Assembly: GCA_016706565.1 (NCBI GenBank)
Contig: JADJJI010000001.1
Location: 186,001-250,000, forward strand
Length of the DNA: 64,000 bases
Origin: Piscinibacter sp.
GTDB taxonomy: Bacteria; Pseudomonadota; Gammaproteobacteria; Burkholderiales; Burkholderiaceae_C
Reading direction: 5' to 3'
Under the pieces are notes generated by a model, which saw only the letters and a program-made list of their open reading frames with translations, was not told where the DNA came from and made no database searches. This document shows positions 27,654 to 37,617 of this stretch, one piece after another (the first letter of the stretch is position 1; every line of letters begins with the position of its first letter). The position numbers were made by a program, and so were the translations under genes.

Positions 27654-30290
27654 TCAGCCGAGCTGCTCAAGCATGCCCTGGGCCTTGGACTTCAGCGAGC
27701 CCGAAGCCTTGGACACCACTTCCTGCAGCAGGTCGCGGGCGCCTTCCATGTCGCCGATCTGGCGGAACTCCTCCGCCAGTTCGAGTTTGCGCGACAGCGG
27801 ATCGCCGACGTCGTCCTCGTCGAAGCCCGACAGGCCCGATTCGCCGAAGCCCGAAGGCACCGTGGTCGGCCCGGTGGGCGACGCGGCTGCGCCACCAGCC
27901 GGGAGGTCGAGATCGAGCGAGATGCCGGCGAGATCGAACTCGACCGACGGGCTGCCGGCGGGCATCGCCGCCGGCGCGGCAGGCGCGATGTCGGGCAACG
28001 TCAGATCCGTCATCGGCGAATCGAAGTCCATCGAATTGCCCGACGGTGCGGCGGAAGCCAGCGTCTGTGTGGCTTGCAGCGGGGCAGGTTCGGTCGGGCC
28101 CGGCGCAACGCCGCCCAGGTCGAGGTCCAGATCCACATCGGCGCCACCGGCAGGCATCGAATCGATGATGGAGGCGTTGAACTGAGACGGCGACGGCAGT
28201 ACCGACTGCGGCATCGTGCTGGCACCCAGCGCCTCGACCATCTGGCCGGCTGCAGCCGCCCCGCCGGCCGGTGCTCCGCCAGGCTGATAGAGCGGATTCT
28301 CGGGGTCGATCTGCATGCCGAGTTCCTGGGCCTTGGCCCAGTCCTCGCCCTGCCCTTGCGTCAGCGAATAGAGCTGCGTGGCCAGCAGTTCGAAGCCCTT
28401 GGTGTCGCGGCGCTTGGCGTAGACCTCGAGCAGCTTGGTGCGGATCGCCATGCGCTCGGGGTTGCCGCGCATCGCTTCCTTGAGGATCTCTTCGGCCTGC
28501 AGGTCGCGCCCGTAGGCGAGGTAGACATCCGCCTCGGCGACCGGGTCGACGTCGCCAATCGCGTCGAGCTGGCTCAGCGAGTAGCTCATCGACGACGAGT
28601 TGCCGCCGGCGTCGCGCGTGTCGATGCGCTGGCCACCGCTGGCGCCAAAGAAGGAGTCGGGCTGCAGACGGCTCTCGAGGAACGAGGTTTCGCCGCTGTC
28701 CTTTTTCGAACGACGCGTGAAGCGGTAGATGCCGAAACCGGCCAGCAACGCGATCAGGCCACCGCCCAGCGCCAGCGCCAGCGGGTTGTCATCGAGCAGC
28801 GAACCCAGGAACCCCGGCTCTTCCTGCGAAACGACGACCGGCGCCGGTTTCGGGAGGGCCGGCCGGGCCACGGAGGCGGCAGGCGCAGCGGCCACGATCG
28901 GTGCCGAAGCCGGCGCTGAAGCCGCCGCGACGACAGGGGCGGACACCGGAGCTGCCACGGGCACCGATGCGGGTGCAGCGGCCACCGCGGCCGAAGCCAC
29001 CGGGGCCGGCGCAGCCGCCACGGCCGGCGCGGGCACCGAAGCGGGTGCCGCGGGCTTCACCGCAGGCGTTGCCACCACGGCAGGAACCGAGGCCGCCGCG
29101 GGCAAGGCGGGTTTGGCGGCCACCGGTGCGGCAGGGGTCGCTGCCGTCGCAGGCACCGACGCCTTGGCGGCCTCGGCGCCGAGTTTCTTCAGCTCGGCCA
29201 CGTTCTTGGACAGTTCGGCCACGCGGGTCGAAACGTCTTTCTTCTCTCCGCTCTTTGCGATCTGATCTTCAGCGCCTGCCTTGGCTGCAGCACCCTTGCT
29301 CAGCGTCAGCTTGTCGGGCGCAGGCGCAGCCGCGGACTTCCGATCCTGCACCTCCGTCTGGACCTTGCCCGCCGCCTGACGCGTGCTGCCCGTGTCCTTG
29401 GCGGCCGGTACCGCGCCGGCCAGGCGCTGGCGATAGGCCCCGAAGTCGGCGCTCTGTGCCTGGATCACCTGGCGCGCTTCGGCCGTCGGCACGGCCTTCG
29501 CCTCCTCGGCGCTGGGGACTGCGAGCACGACACCGGCCTTCAGCCGGTTCATGTTGCTTTCAACGAAAGCCTCGGGGTTGGCGCGGTAGAGCGAGACCAG
29601 CATCTGGTCGAGGGACACGCCAGCACGCTGAGTCTTGCCCGCGATGCGCGACAGGGTGTCGCCCTGGCGGACCTTGTACTCGTCGGCGCCAACCGGCGCC
29701 GGCGCGGCCGGCGCCGCAGCTGAAGTGGTCGGCGCGGCCACAGCGGCCTGGCGCGGCTCAACGGCCGGGCGACGCGCAGGCGCCGGGGCCACTGGCGCCG
29801 GAGGTGCGGCGGCGATCGAAGGCGCCGTGGCCGGAGCGGTCGGCGCCGGCGCGCGCGCCATCGTCGCCGGGTCGAACAGCATCGTGTACTCGCGCACCAG
29901 GCGACCGGTCGACCACGAGATCTCGAGGATCACGTCGACGAAGGGCTCCTGCACCGCGCGATCGCTGGTGACCCGCAGATACGGACGGCCGTCGCCGCGG
30001 CGCTGCAGTTCGACCTGCGTGACTGGCAGCACGTTGTTGTAGTCGACACCCGCGGCGCGGTAGGCCTCGGGCGGCGCCACACGCACGCGCAGGCTGGAGG
30101 CCTCCTCGGGCGTGAGACTGGTGACGTCGATCTCGGCCCGCAGCGCCTCGCCCAGTGCCGATTGCACGGAAAGCCTGCCCAGACCCAGCGCGTACGCATT
30201 CGATGCGGCGAGCCAGAGGGCGGCTGCAGCCACACCGGTCAGGGCGAGACGCCCTGAGAAGGTCGAGTTTCGTTTCAAGGCGTCTCCCAA
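27654..30290 (-). CDS. fimV: FimV/HubP-family polar scaffold protein
   Basis: This 878-residue protein has a signal peptide (about 1-34, ending SNAYALGLG), the conserved periplasmic FimV N-domain (LGRLSVQSALGEALRAEID) and a LysM peptidoglycan-binding motif (YKVRQGDTLSRIAGKTQ, about 204-255). An extremely Ala/Pro/Val-rich linker (about 365-480) precedes one membrane segment (about 505-525) and an acidic cytoplasmic part. The chain ends in the FimV C-terminal domain (DPLSRKLELAEEFRQIGD, about 835-878). FimV organises the cell pole and supports type IV pilus function in related bacteria. Its place between asd and truA is typical. The linker has strong codon-level repetition. Confidence 0.92.
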   Translation of the reverse strand: MGDALKRNSTFSGRLALTGVAAAALWLAASNAYALGLGRLSVQSALGEALRAEIDVTSLTPEEASSLRVRVAPPEAYRAAGVDYNNVLPVTQVELQRRGDGRPYLRVTSDRAVQEPFVDVILEISWSTGRLVREYTMLFDPATMARAPAPTAPATAPSIAAAPPAPVAPAPARRPAVEPRQAAVAAPTTSAAAPAAPAPVGADEYKVRQGDTLSRIAGKTQRAGVSLDQMLVSLYRANPEAFVESNMNRLKAGVVLAVPSAEEAKAVPTAEARQVIQAQSADFGAYRQRLAGAVPAAKDTGSTRQAAGKVQTEVQDRKSAAAPAPDKLTLSKGAAAKAGAEDQIAKSGEKKDVSTRVAELSKNVAELKKLGAEAAKASVPATAATPAAPVAAKPALPAAASVPAVVATPAVKPAAPASVPAPAVAAAPAPVASAAVAAAPASVPVAAPVSAPVVAAASAPASAPIVAAAPAASVARPALPKPAPVVVSQEEPGFLGSLLDDNPLALALGGGLIALLAGFGIYRFTRRSKKDSGETSFLESRLQPDSFFGASGGQRIDTRDAGGNSSSMSYSLSQLDAIGDVDPVAEADVYLAYGRDLQAEEILKEAMRGNPERMAIRTKLLEVYAKRRDTKGFELLATQLYSLTQGQGEDWAKAQELGMQIDPENPLYQPGGAPAGGAAAAGQMVEALGASTMPQSVLPSPSQFNASIIDSMPAGGADVDLDLDLGGVAPGPTEPAPLQATQTLASAAPSGNSMDFDSPMTDLTLPDIAPAAPAAMPAGSPSVEFDLAGISLDLDLPAGGAAASPTGPTTVPSGFGESGLSGFDEDDVGDPLSRKLELAEEFRQIGDMEGARDLLQEVVSKASGSLKSKAQGMLEQLG

Positions 30291-30518
30291 TAGGACCGAG
30301 CGGGGCGCGAAACCTGCCCGCCGCTGTCGACAAGGTCACCGGCACGGAACATCCGCACCTCGCGCGAAGAGATGGAAATCACAATAACATCAAGAGGATA
30401 CGAAGACAAGCTCATGCATTGGCTGACGTTCGTCCTGTGCAGCGTTCGGAGCGGGTTCGTGTGACAAATGTTGCAGCGCGCCAACGGGCCATGACCAGTG
30501 TGTGGCGCGCCAGCTTCA
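30291..30518. other. Intergenic region, fimV leader
   Basis: The 228 bp between asd (upstream) and fimV (downstream), both on the minus strand, hold no convincing gene. Base composition is noticeably lower in GC (for example around 30370-30420), as expected for a promoter region for fimV, but no clear -35/-10 pair stands out. Confidence 0.3.
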
Positions 30519-31646
30519 TCAAGCGTCGACCAGAATGCGCAACATGCGACGCAGCGGCTCGGCTGCACCCCAGAGCAATTGGTCGCCAATGGTGAACGCA
30601 CCCAGGTACTGCGGCCCCATCGCCATGTGCCGGATGCGGCCTACCGGAATCGCCAGCGTGCCAGTGACGGCCACTGGCGTGAGGTCCTTCATGGAGGCCT
30701 CGCGCGTGTTGGGAACCACCTTCACCCAGGCATTGTCGGCCGCGATCATGGCTTCCACATCGGCCAGCGGCATGTCTTTCTTGAGCTTGAACATCAGCGC
30801 CTGGCTGTGGCAGCGCATGGCTCCGATGCGCACGCAGAAGCCGTCGACCGGCACGGCGGCGGTGCCGAAGCCTTCGCCCTGCCCGAGGATCTTGTTCGTT
30901 TCGGCGCCGCCCTTCCACTCCTCGCGGCTGACGCCATTGCCCAGATCCTTGTCGATCCAGGGAATCAGCGAACCGCCCAGCGGCACGCCAAAGTTGGCGG
31001 TCTCGGCCTCGGAAAGATCGCGCTGCTTCGCCACGATGCGCCGGTCGATCTCGAGGATGGCGCTCTTCGGGTCGTCGAGCAACGGCCGGACTTCGGCGTT
31101 CAGCGTGCCGAACTGCGTCAGCAGCTCGCGCATGTGCTGCGCGCCGCCGCCCGACGCGGCCTGGTAGGTCATGGTGCTCATCCACTCGACGAGCCCGGCC
31201 TTGTACAGCGCGCCCACGCCCATCAGCATGCAGCTGACGGTGCAGTTGCCGCCGATCCAGTTGCGGCCGCCCTTGGACAGCGCGTTCTTGATGACGGGCA
31301 GGTTCACCGGGTCGAGCACGATGACGGCGTCGTCCTTCATGCGCAGCGTCGAGGCCGCGTCGATCCAGTGACCCGTCCAGCCGGCGGCGCGCAGCTTGGG
31401 GAACACCTCGGTGGTGTAGTCGCCGCCCTGGGCGCTGATGATGATCTCGCAGCGCTTGAGCGCCTCGATGTCGTAGGCGTCCTTGAGCTTCGTCTCGTTC
31501 TTCGCCATCGACGGCGCGGCACCGCCGGCGTTGCTGGTGCTGAAGAACACCGGCTCGATGTGTGCGAAGTCGCCTTCCGCCTGCATGCGGTCCATCAGCA
31601 CGGAGCCGACCATGCCGCGCCAACCGACCAATCCCGTGAGTCTCAT
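30519..31646 (-). CDS. asd: Aspartate-semialdehyde dehydrogenase
   Basis: This 375-residue enzyme opens with the NADP-binding [14 protein letters not shown]. The nucleophile Cys is in [16 protein letters not shown] near 137, and the catalytic His region ([19 protein letters not shown]) lies near 275. It makes aspartate semialdehyde for lysine, threonine and methionine. It follows leuB by 90 nt, a stretch that contains a strong hairpin. This leuB-asd-fimV order is common in Burkholderiales. Confidence 0.95.
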   Translation of the reverse strand: MRLTGLVGWRGMVGSVLMDRMQAEGDFAHIEPVFFSTSNAGGAAPSMAKNETKLKDAYDIEALKRCEIIISAQGGDYTTEVFPKLRAAGWTGHWIDAASTLRMKDDAVIVLDPVNLPVIKNALSKGGRNWIGGNCTVSCMLMGVGALYKAGLVEWMSTMTYQAASGGGAQHMRELLTQFGTLNAEVRPLLDDPKSAILEIDRRIVAKQRDLSEAETANFGVPLGGSLIPWIDKDLGNGVSREEWKGGAETNKILGQGEGFGTAAVPVDGFCVRIGAMRCHSQALMFKLKKDMPLADVEAMIAADNAWVKVVPNTREASMKDLTPVAVTGTLAIPVGRIRHMAMGPQYLGAFTIGDQLLWGAAEPLRRMLRILVDA

Positions 31647-31683
31647 CGTCGTCGCCCTTTCAGAAAGTGTCTGGAAACTCTTG

Positions 31684-31712
31684 CATCCCCCGGGTCGTGT
31701 CGCCGGGGGATG
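31684..31712. terminator. Hairpin between leuB and asd
   Basis: A perfect 10-bp inverted repeat, CATCCCCCGG / CCGGGGGATG, with a 9-base loop, lies in the 90-bp gap between leuB and asd. It is GC-rich and lacks a T-run on either strand, so it may be a pause or Rho-type end, or a partial barrier between leuB and asd transcription, rather than a classic terminator. Confidence 0.4.
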
Positions 31713-31736
31713 GGGGCGAAACGAACCGGAGCTGAA

Positions 31737-32837
31737 CTAGCCCTTGGTAATGGTTTTGATGGTCGTGCCCGAGAGCGCGGCAACCACGGCGTCGCCCATG
31801 GCGCGCGTGCCGACCTTGGTGGTGCCCTCGGACCAGATGTCTGCCGTGCGCAGCCCCGACGCGAGCACATGCTGGACCGCCGACTCGATGCGGTCGGCAG
31901 CCTCGGGCTGGTTCAGGGAGAAGCGGAGCATCATGGCCACGGACAGGATTGTAGCCAGCGGGTTTGCAAGATCCTTACCGGCGATGTCGGGGGCGCTGCC
32001 GTGGCTGGGTTCGTACAGGCCGCGGCCCGCCTCGTTCAGCGAGGCCGACGGCAGCATGCCGATCGAGCCGGTCAGCATCGCCGCCTCGTCCGACAGGATG
32101 TCGCCGAACATGTTGCCGGTGACCACCACGTCGAAGCGCTTGGGCGCCTTGACGAGCTGCATCGCTGCGTTGTCCACGTACATGTGGTCGAGCTCGATGT
32201 CGGGGTACTGCGCGTGCACCTCGGTGACCACGTCCTTCCAGAACTGGAAGGTCTCCAGCACGTTGGCCTTGTCGACGCTGGTGACGCGCTTGCTGCGCTT
32301 GCGCGCCGCCTGGAAGGCCACGTGGGCGATGCGCTCGATCTCCGGGCGCGTGTAGCGCATGGTGTCGAAGGCTTCGGGCGCGCCCTTGAACGGGCCGTCC
32401 GGCGCCTCGCGCCGGCCGCGGGGCTGGCCGAAATAGATATCGCCGGTCAACTCGCGGATGATGAGGATGTCCAACCCCGCCACCAGCTCGGGCTTCAGGC
32501 TCGATGCGTGGGTGAGCTGCTCGTAGCAGATCGCCGGGCGGAAGTTGGCGAACAGGCCGAGGTTCTTGCGCAACCCGAGGATCGCCTGCTCGGGGCGCAG
32601 GGCGCGCTCGAGCTTGTCGTACTTCCAGTCGCCCACGGCACCGAACAGCACCGCGTCGGCTTCCTTGGCGAGCTTCAGCGTCGCCTCGGGCAGCGGGTGG
32701 CCGTGCGCTTCGTAAGCGGCGCCGCCCACGGCGGCGGTCTCGGTCTCGAAACGCAGGTCGAGGCACTGCATCGCGCGCACGGCTTGCGCGACGATCTCGG
32801 TTCCGATGCCGTCGCCCGGCAGGATGGCGATCTTCAA
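31737..32837 (-). CDS. leuB: 3-isopropylmalate dehydrogenase
   Basis: A 366-residue decarboxylating dehydrogenase of leucine synthesis opening [16 protein letters not shown]. It shows the substrate Arg segment ([17 protein letters not shown] near 80), [15 protein letters not shown] near 193 and the Mg-binding/NAD region [26 protein letters not shown] near 250, then [12 protein letters not shown]. Length and motifs are complete. It is 13 nt downstream of leuD. Confidence 0.96.
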   Translation of the reverse strand: MKIAILPGDGIGTEIVAQAVRAMQCLDLRFETETAAVGGAAYEAHGHPLPEATLKLAKEADAVLFGAVGDWKYDKLERALRPEQAILGLRKNLGLFANFRPAICYEQLTHASSLKPELVAGLDILIIRELTGDIYFGQPRGRREAPDGPFKGAPEAFDTMRYTRPEIERIAHVAFQAARKRSKRVTSVDKANVLETFQFWKDVVTEVHAQYPDIELDHMYVDNAAMQLVKAPKRFDVVVTGNMFGDILSDEAAMLTGSIGMLPSASLNEAGRGLYEPSHGSAPDIAGKDLANPLATILSVAMMLRFSLNQPEAADRIESAVQHVLASGLRTADIWSEGTTKVGTRAMGDAVVAALSGTTIKTITKG

Positions 32838-32850
32838 AAGAATGTCCTTC

Positions 32851-33495
32851 TCAGAGGGTGTGGGCGAGCCAGGGCTTCTTCAGCAGGCGCTCGGCCTCGA
32901 AGCTGCGGATCTTGTCGGCATGGCGCAGCGTCAGGCCGATGTCGTCGAATCCGCCGAGCAGGCAGAACTTGCGGAACGGCTGCACCTCGAAGGGCAGTTC
33001 GGTGCCATCGGCCTTGACCACCACCTGGCGCTCCAGGTCGATGGTCAGTTCGTAGCCGACGAAGGCCGCGACCTCGTCGAACAACGCCGCCACCTGGTGC
33101 TCGGGCAGCACGATGGGCAGCAGGCCGTTCTTGAAGCAGTTGCTGAAGAAGATGTCGGCATAGCTCGGCGCGATGATGGCGCGGAAGCCAAACTGGTCGA
33201 GCGCCCAGGGCGCGTGCTCGCGCGACGAGCCGCAGCCGAAGTTCTTGCGCGCGATCAGGATCGACGCGCCCTTGTAGCGCGGCTGGTTGAGCACGAAGTC
33301 GGGGTTGGGCCGGCGCGTGGCCGGGTCCTGCCCGGGTTCGCCGCGGTCGAGGTAGCGCCACTCGTCGAACAGGTTCGGGCCGAAGCCGCTGCGCTGGATC
33401 GACTTGAGGAACTGCTTCGGGATGATCGCGTCGGTGTCGACGTTCTCGCGGTCCAGCGGCGCGACCAGGCCCCTGTGCAATCGGAAAGCTTGCAT
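32851..33495 (-). CDS. leuD: 3-isopropylmalate dehydratase small subunit
   Basis: A 214-residue swivel-domain subunit opening [30 protein letters not shown]. It contains the characteristic [13 protein letters not shown] near 75 and [20 protein letters not shown] near 95. With LeuC it isomerises 2- to 3-isopropylmalate. It lies between the entericidin-like gene and leuB on the same strand. Confidence 0.96.
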   Translation of the reverse strand: MQAFRLHRGLVAPLDRENVDTDAIIPKQFLKSIQRSGFGPNLFDEWRYLDRGEPGQDPATRRPNPDFVLNQPRYKGASILIARKNFGCGSSREHAPWALDQFGFRAIIAPSYADIFFSNCFKNGLLPIVLPEHQVAALFDEVAAFVGYELTIDLERQVVVKADGTELPFEVQPFRKFCLLGGFDDIGLTLRHADKIRSFEAERLLKKPWLAHTL

Positions 33496-33504
33496 GGCCG
33501 GCGC

Positions 33505-33633
33505 CTACTTCTTCTTCGCGGCTTCTTCGACCTTCTCGCCGCCGGTCTTGATGTCCTTGCCGAGGCCCTCGATGGTGTTGCAGCCGGCCAGCAGGTACAG
33601 CGAGGCCATCAGGACGAACAGGGTGCGCTTCAT
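33505..33633 (-). CDS. Entericidin A/B-family small lipoprotein
   Basis: A 42-residue ORF on the minus strand with a very good ribosome binding site (AGGAGA eight bases before ATG). The sequence MKRTLFVLMASLYLLAGCNT is a lipoprotein signal with lipobox LAGC (Cys18), followed by IEGLGKDIKTGGEKVEEAA, the typical entericidin tail that forms a short amphipathic helix. Entericidins are small envelope lipoproteins of toxin/antidote or stress type. Such a gene between leuC and leuD is frequent in Burkholderiales, but its connection to leucine synthesis is not known. Confidence 0.88.
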   Translation of the reverse strand: MKRTLFVLMASLYLLAGCNTIEGLGKDIKTGGEKVEEAAKKK

Positions 33634-33661
33634 GGCGTGTCTCCTTTGCAGTAGGGGCTCG

Positions 33662-35081
33662 TCAGGCGATGCGCCGGACGTCGACGAAATGGCCTTCGAT
33701 GGCGGCCGCCGCGGCCATCGCCGGGCTGACCAGGTGGGTGCGGCCGCCGGCGCCCTGGCGGCCTTCGAAATTGCGGTTGGAGGTCGAGGCGCAGCGCTCG
33801 CCGGGCTCGAGACGGTCGGGGTTCATCGCCAGGCACATCGAGCAGCCCGGCTCGCGCCACTCGAAGCCGGCCGCGACGAACACCTTGTCCAGCCCTTCGC
33901 GCTCGGCCTGCGCCTTCACCAGGCCGGAGCCCGGCACCACCAGGGCCAGCTTCACCGTCGAGGCGACGCGGCCGCCGAGCCGGCGCACCACGGCGGCGGC
34001 CTCACGCAGATCCTCGATGCGGGAGTTGGTGCACGAGCCGATGAACACCTTGTCGATGCGGATGTCGGCGATCGGCTTGTTCGGCTCCAGCGCCATGTAC
34101 TGCAGCGCGCGCTCCATCGCGCCGCGCTTGTTGGCGTCCTTCTCGCGATCGGGGTCGGGCACGCGCTCCTCGATGGACAGCACCATCTCCGGCGAGGTGC
34201 CCCAGGTGACCTGCGGGCGGATCTGTGCGGCGTCGAGTTCGACCACCGCGTCCCAGGCGGCATCGTCGTCGGAGCGCAGCGTGCGCCAGTAGGCCGCTGC
34301 CTGCTCCCACTCGAGCCCGGTGGGCGAGAACGGCCGGCCCTTCACGTAGGCGATCGTCGTCGTCGACGGCCACGAGGCCGGCGCGCGCGCCCGCCTCGAT
34401 GGCCATGTTGCACACCGTCATGCGGCCTTCCATGCTCAGCGCACGGATCGCGGTGCCGCCGAACTCGATGGTGTAGCCGGTGCCGCCGGCGGTGCCGATG
34501 CGGCCGATGATGGCCAGCACGATGTCCTTGGCGGAGCAGCCGCGCGCGAGCGTACCGTCGACGCGCACGAGCATGTTCTTCGCCTTCTTGGCCAGCAGCG
34601 TCTGCGTGGCCAGCACATGCTCGACCTCGCTGGTGCCGATGCCGTGCGCCAGCGCGCCGAAGGCGCCGTGCGTCGAGGTGTGCGAGTCGCCGCAGACGAC
34701 CGTCATGCCCGGCAGCGTGGCGCCCTGCTCCGGCCCGATCACGTGCACGATGCCCTGCCGCTTGTCGAGGAACGGGAAGAACGCCGCCGCGCCGAAGGCC
34801 TTGATATTGGCGTTCAGCGTGGTGACCTGCTGCTTGGAGATCGGGTCGGTGATGCCGTCGTAGCCGAGTTCCCAGCCGGTGGTCGGCGTGTTGTGGTCGG
34901 CGGTGGCCACGATCGAGCTGACGCGCCAAGGCTTGCGGCCGGCCAGGCGCAGGCCCTCGAAAGCCTGCGGGCTGGTCACTTCATGCACCAGGTGGCGGTC
35001 GATGTAGAGCACCGAGGTGCCGTCTTCCTCGGTGTGGACGACGTGTTCGTCCCAGAGCTTGTCGTACAGGGTGCGTGGCAT
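33662..35081 (-). pseudogene. leuC: 3-isopropylmalate dehydratase large subunit, frameshifted
   Basis: Two adjacent frames together make a nearly complete LeuC. The N-terminal part starts at the ATG at 35081 ([16 protein letters not shown]) and includes [20 protein letters not shown] and the [20 protein letters not shown] segment. The rest continues in another frame from about 34360 ([15 protein letters not shown]), with the iron-sulfur cysteines [14 protein letters not shown] and [11 protein letters not shown], to the stop at 33662. The frames differ by one base net (family alignment DETTFxYVKGR suggests two bases lost) inside a GAC-triplet run at about 34352-34366. All catalytic motifs are otherwise intact, so a sequencing or consensus error is likely; true loss would imply leucine auxotrophy. 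Confidence 0.9.
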
Positions 35082-35130
35082 GGCGATTCGCGGCGGGTCG
35101 CGGGGAACCCGTGATTTTAGGCGCATGAGA

Positions 35131-35160
35131 AAGGCCCCGGCACTTGCGTGCGGGGGCCTT
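35131..35160 (-). terminator. Rho-independent-type terminator of the sdh-gltA operon
   Basis: A long GC-rich hairpin (AAGGCCCCGGCAC / GTGCGGGGGCCTT with one mismatch, loop TTGC) lies 18 nt past the gltA stop. Read on the minus strand it is followed by TTTCTC. It separates gltA from leuC. Confidence 0.7.
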
Positions 35161-35177
35161 GCCGGCGAGCGCGCTGA

Positions 35178-36491
35178 TCAGCCGCGCTGCGACAGCGACG
35201 TGACGTCGCGACGGGTCGAGCCGTGGAACAGCTGGCGCGGACGGCCGATCTTGTACTCCGGGTCGCCGATCATCTCGTTGAGCTGCGCGATCCAGCCCAC
35301 CGTGCGGGCCAGCGCGAAGATCGCCGTGAACAGCGACACCGGGATGCCGATGGCGCGCTGCACGATGCCCGAGTAGAAGTCGACGTTCGGGTAGAGCTTG
35401 CGCGACACGAAGTAGTCGTCCTCGAGGGCGATCTTCTCGAGCGCCATGGCGAGCTTGAAGATCGGGTCGTTGTGCAGGCCCAGTGCGTCGAGCACCTCGT
35501 GGCAGGTCTCGCGCATCAGCTTGGCGCGCGGGTCGTAGTTCTTGTAGACGCGGTGGCCGAAGCCCATCAGCTTGACGTTGGAGTTCTTGTCCTTCACCTG
35601 CTTGATGAACTCGCCGATCTTCTCGACGCCGCCCATCTTCTGCACGTCTTCCAGCATGTTCAGCGCCGCCTCGTTGGCGCCGCCGTGAGCCGGGCCCCAC
35701 AGGCAGGCCACGCCGGCCGCGATGGCGGCGAACGGGTTGGTGCCCGACGAGCCGCACAGGCGCACCGTCGAGGTGGAGGCGTTCTGCTCGTGGTCGGCAT
35801 GCAGGATGAAGATGCGGTCCATCGCGCGCACCAGCACGTCGTTCGGCACGTACTCCTCGCAGGGCGTCGCGAACATCATGCGCATGAAGTTGCCCGCGTA
35901 CGACAGGTCGTTCTTCGGGTAGATGTAGGGCTGGCCGACGGTGTACTTGTAGGCCATCGCCACCAGCGTGGGCATCTTCGCGATCAGGCGGATCGCCGAG
36001 ATGGAGCGGTGCTCCGCGTTGTGGATGTCCGTGCTGTCGTGATAGAAGGCCGACAGCGCGCCGACCAGGCCGGTCATGATGGCCATCGGGTGCGCATCAC
36101 GGCGGAATCCGCGCAGGAAGAACTGCATCTGCTCGTTGACCATGGTGTGGTTGGTCACGAGCTTGGTGAAGGTCGACTTCTGGCTCGGGTTCGGCAGTTC
36201 GCCGTTGAGCAGCAGGTAGCAGGTCTCGAGGTAGTCGCAGTTGGTCGCGAGCTGCTCGATCGGGTAGCCGCGGTACAGCAGCTCGCCCTTGTCGCCGTCG
36301 ATGTAGGTGATGGTCGACTGGCAGGCGGCGGTCGACAGGAAGCCGGGGTCGTAGGTGAACTTGCCGGTCTGTGCGTACAGCTTGCGGATGTCGATCACGT
36401 CGGGACCGATGGTGCCCTTGTAGATCGGCAGATCCATGCTCGGGCTGCCGTCCGAGAATGACAGGGTGGCTTTCACGTCAGACGGAGTCAT
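35178..36491 (-). CDS. gltA: Citrate synthase
   Basis: The start at 36491 ([15 protein letters not shown]) has AAGGAACG just upstream and gives 437 codons with the normal type II citrate synthase layout. Catalytic His are in [13 protein letters not shown] near 265 and [13 protein letters not shown] near 306, and the Asp is in [11 protein letters not shown] near 362; NADH-regulated enzymes of this group are hexameric. It condenses acetyl-CoA and oxaloacetate. The frame is open upstream right through sdhE with no stop, so as written sdhE and gltA form one 556-codon ORF (see findings). It closes the sdhCDAB-sdhE-gltA unit. Confidence 0.93.
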   Translation of the reverse strand: MTPSDVKATLSFSDGSPSMDLPIYKGTIGPDVIDIRKLYAQTGKFTYDPGFLSTAACQSTITYIDGDKGELLYRGYPIEQLATNCDYLETCYLLLNGELPNPSQKSTFTKLVTNHTMVNEQMQFFLRGFRRDAHPMAIMTGLVGALSAFYHDSTDIHNAEHRSISAIRLIAKMPTLVAMAYKYTVGQPYIYPKNDLSYAGNFMRMMFATPCEEYVPNDVLVRAMDRIFILHADHEQNASTSTVRLCGSSGTNPFAAIAAGVACLWGPAHGGANEAALNMLEDVQKMGGVEKIGEFIKQVKDKNSNVKLMGFGHRVYKNYDPRAKLMRETCHEVLDALGLHNDPIFKLAMALEKIALEDDYFVSRKLYPNVDFYSGIVQRAIGIPVSLFTAIFALARTVGWIAQLNEMIGDPEYKIGRPRQLFHGSTRRDVTSLSQRG

Positions 36492-36848
36492 GGTCGTTCC
36501 TTGAATGGCGGGTCGGGGTGTGGCCGGGTTTGTCTCCACCACGCGGGCTCGAAACGGCCCTTGATCTTCTTGTTCGACGCTGAACTGCGGCGACCGCATC
36601 ATGCCCAGCACCTCGATCACGTCGTCGCGCAACAGCTCGCCCTCGGGCTCGCGGCGGCGCAGCAGCAGGTCGAGCAGGTCGTTGTCGGCCAGGTCCATCA
36701 GCGCGACCATGCCCGACGCCTGCTGCTCGGTGACGCGCCCTTCGCTGCGCGCGAAGAAGCGCTCGACGAACAGGTCGTTCTCGAGCAGGCCGCGCCGGCA
36801 GCGCCAGCGCAGCTTCGAGAGTGCTCGTTCGTCGATCAGCTCGGGCAT
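36492..36848 (-). CDS. sdhE: FAD assembly factor SdhE, open into gltA
   Basis: Residues 1-84 match SdhE (succinate dehydrogenase flavinylation factor): [20 protein letters not shown] and the [12 protein letters not shown] stretch, which correspond to the RGxxE region that delivers FAD to SdhA. SdhE proteins end near residue 85-95. Here, after VLGMMRSP, the frame continues for about 35 codons without homology and then into the gltA start with no stop. Either the stop was lost (mutation or error) or a natural fusion exists. I give the end as the last codon before the gltA ATG. It lies 13 nt downstream of sdhB. Confidence 0.75.
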
Positions 36849-36861
36849 GGCAGGCCAGTGA

Positions 36862-37566
36862 TCACACCGCGCGGCGGACCATCAGTTCCTTGATCTTGCC
36901 GATGGCCTTGGTCGGGTTCAAGCCCTTCGGGCAGACATCGACGCAGTTCATGATGGTGTGGCAGCGGAACAGGCGGTACGGGTCCTCGAGGTTGTCGAGG
37001 CGGCCGGCGGTGTCCTGGTCGCGGCTGTCGGCGATGAAGCGATAGGCCTGCAGCAGGCCGGCCGGGCCGACGAACTTGTCCGGGTTCCACCAGAAGCTCG
37101 GGCAGCTGGTCGAGCAGCTCGCGCACAGGATGCACTCGTACAGGCCGTTCAGCTCGTCGCGCTCTTCGGGCGACTGCAGGCGTTCCTTGTCGGGCGCCTG
37201 CTCGTCGTTGACGAGGTAGGGCTTGATCGAGTGGTACTGCTTGAAGAACTGCGTCATGTCCACGATCAGGTCGCGGATCACGGGCAGGCCGGGCAGCGGC
37301 TTGAGCACCACCACGCCCGGCAGCGTGCGCATGTTGGTCAGGCAGGCCAGGCCGTTCTTGCCGTTGATGTTCATCGCGTCCGAGCCGCAAACGCCTTCGC
37401 GGCAGGAGCGGCGGAAGCTCAGCGTCGGGTCGACCGCCTTCAGCTTCATCAGCGCGTCGAGCAGCATGCGCTCGCTGCCGTCGAGCTCGACCTCGAGGGT
37501 CTGCATGCGCGGCTTGGCGTCGGTGTCGGGGTCGTAGCGGTAGATCTGGAAGACACGCTTGGTCAT
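36862..37566 (-). CDS. sdhB: Succinate dehydrogenase iron-sulfur subunit
   Basis: A 234-residue subunit with all three cluster motifs: the [2Fe-2S] [15 protein letters not shown] near 58-72, then [16 protein letters not shown] near 144 and [17 protein letters not shown] near 200 for the [4Fe-4S] and [3Fe-4S] clusters. It carries electrons from FAD in SdhA to ubiquinone at SdhC/D. Length is normal and the sequence is intact, in contrast to sdhA upstream. Confidence 0.96.
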   Translation of the reverse strand: MTKRVFQIYRYDPDTDAKPRMQTLEVELDGSERMLLDALMKLKAVDPTLSFRRSCREGVCGSDAMNINGKNGLACLTNMRTLPGVVVLKPLPGLPVIRDLIVDMTQFFKQYHSIKPYLVNDEQAPDKERLQSPEERDELNGLYECILCASCSTSCPSFWWNPDKFVGPAGLLQAYRFIADSRDQDTAGRLDNLEDPYRLFRCHTIMNCVDVCPKGLNPTKAIGKIKELMVRRAV

Positions 37567-37617
37567 TTAGATCTTTCAGGAATCAGAACGTGCGAAGTGA
37601 GCTCATGAAGCTGCGCA

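Noticed and set aside
28800-29170. Repetitive sequence that could suggest a CRISPR or tandem-repeat array
   Set aside because: It encodes the Ala/Pro/Val linker of FimV; repeats are irregular, in frame, and lack unique spacers.
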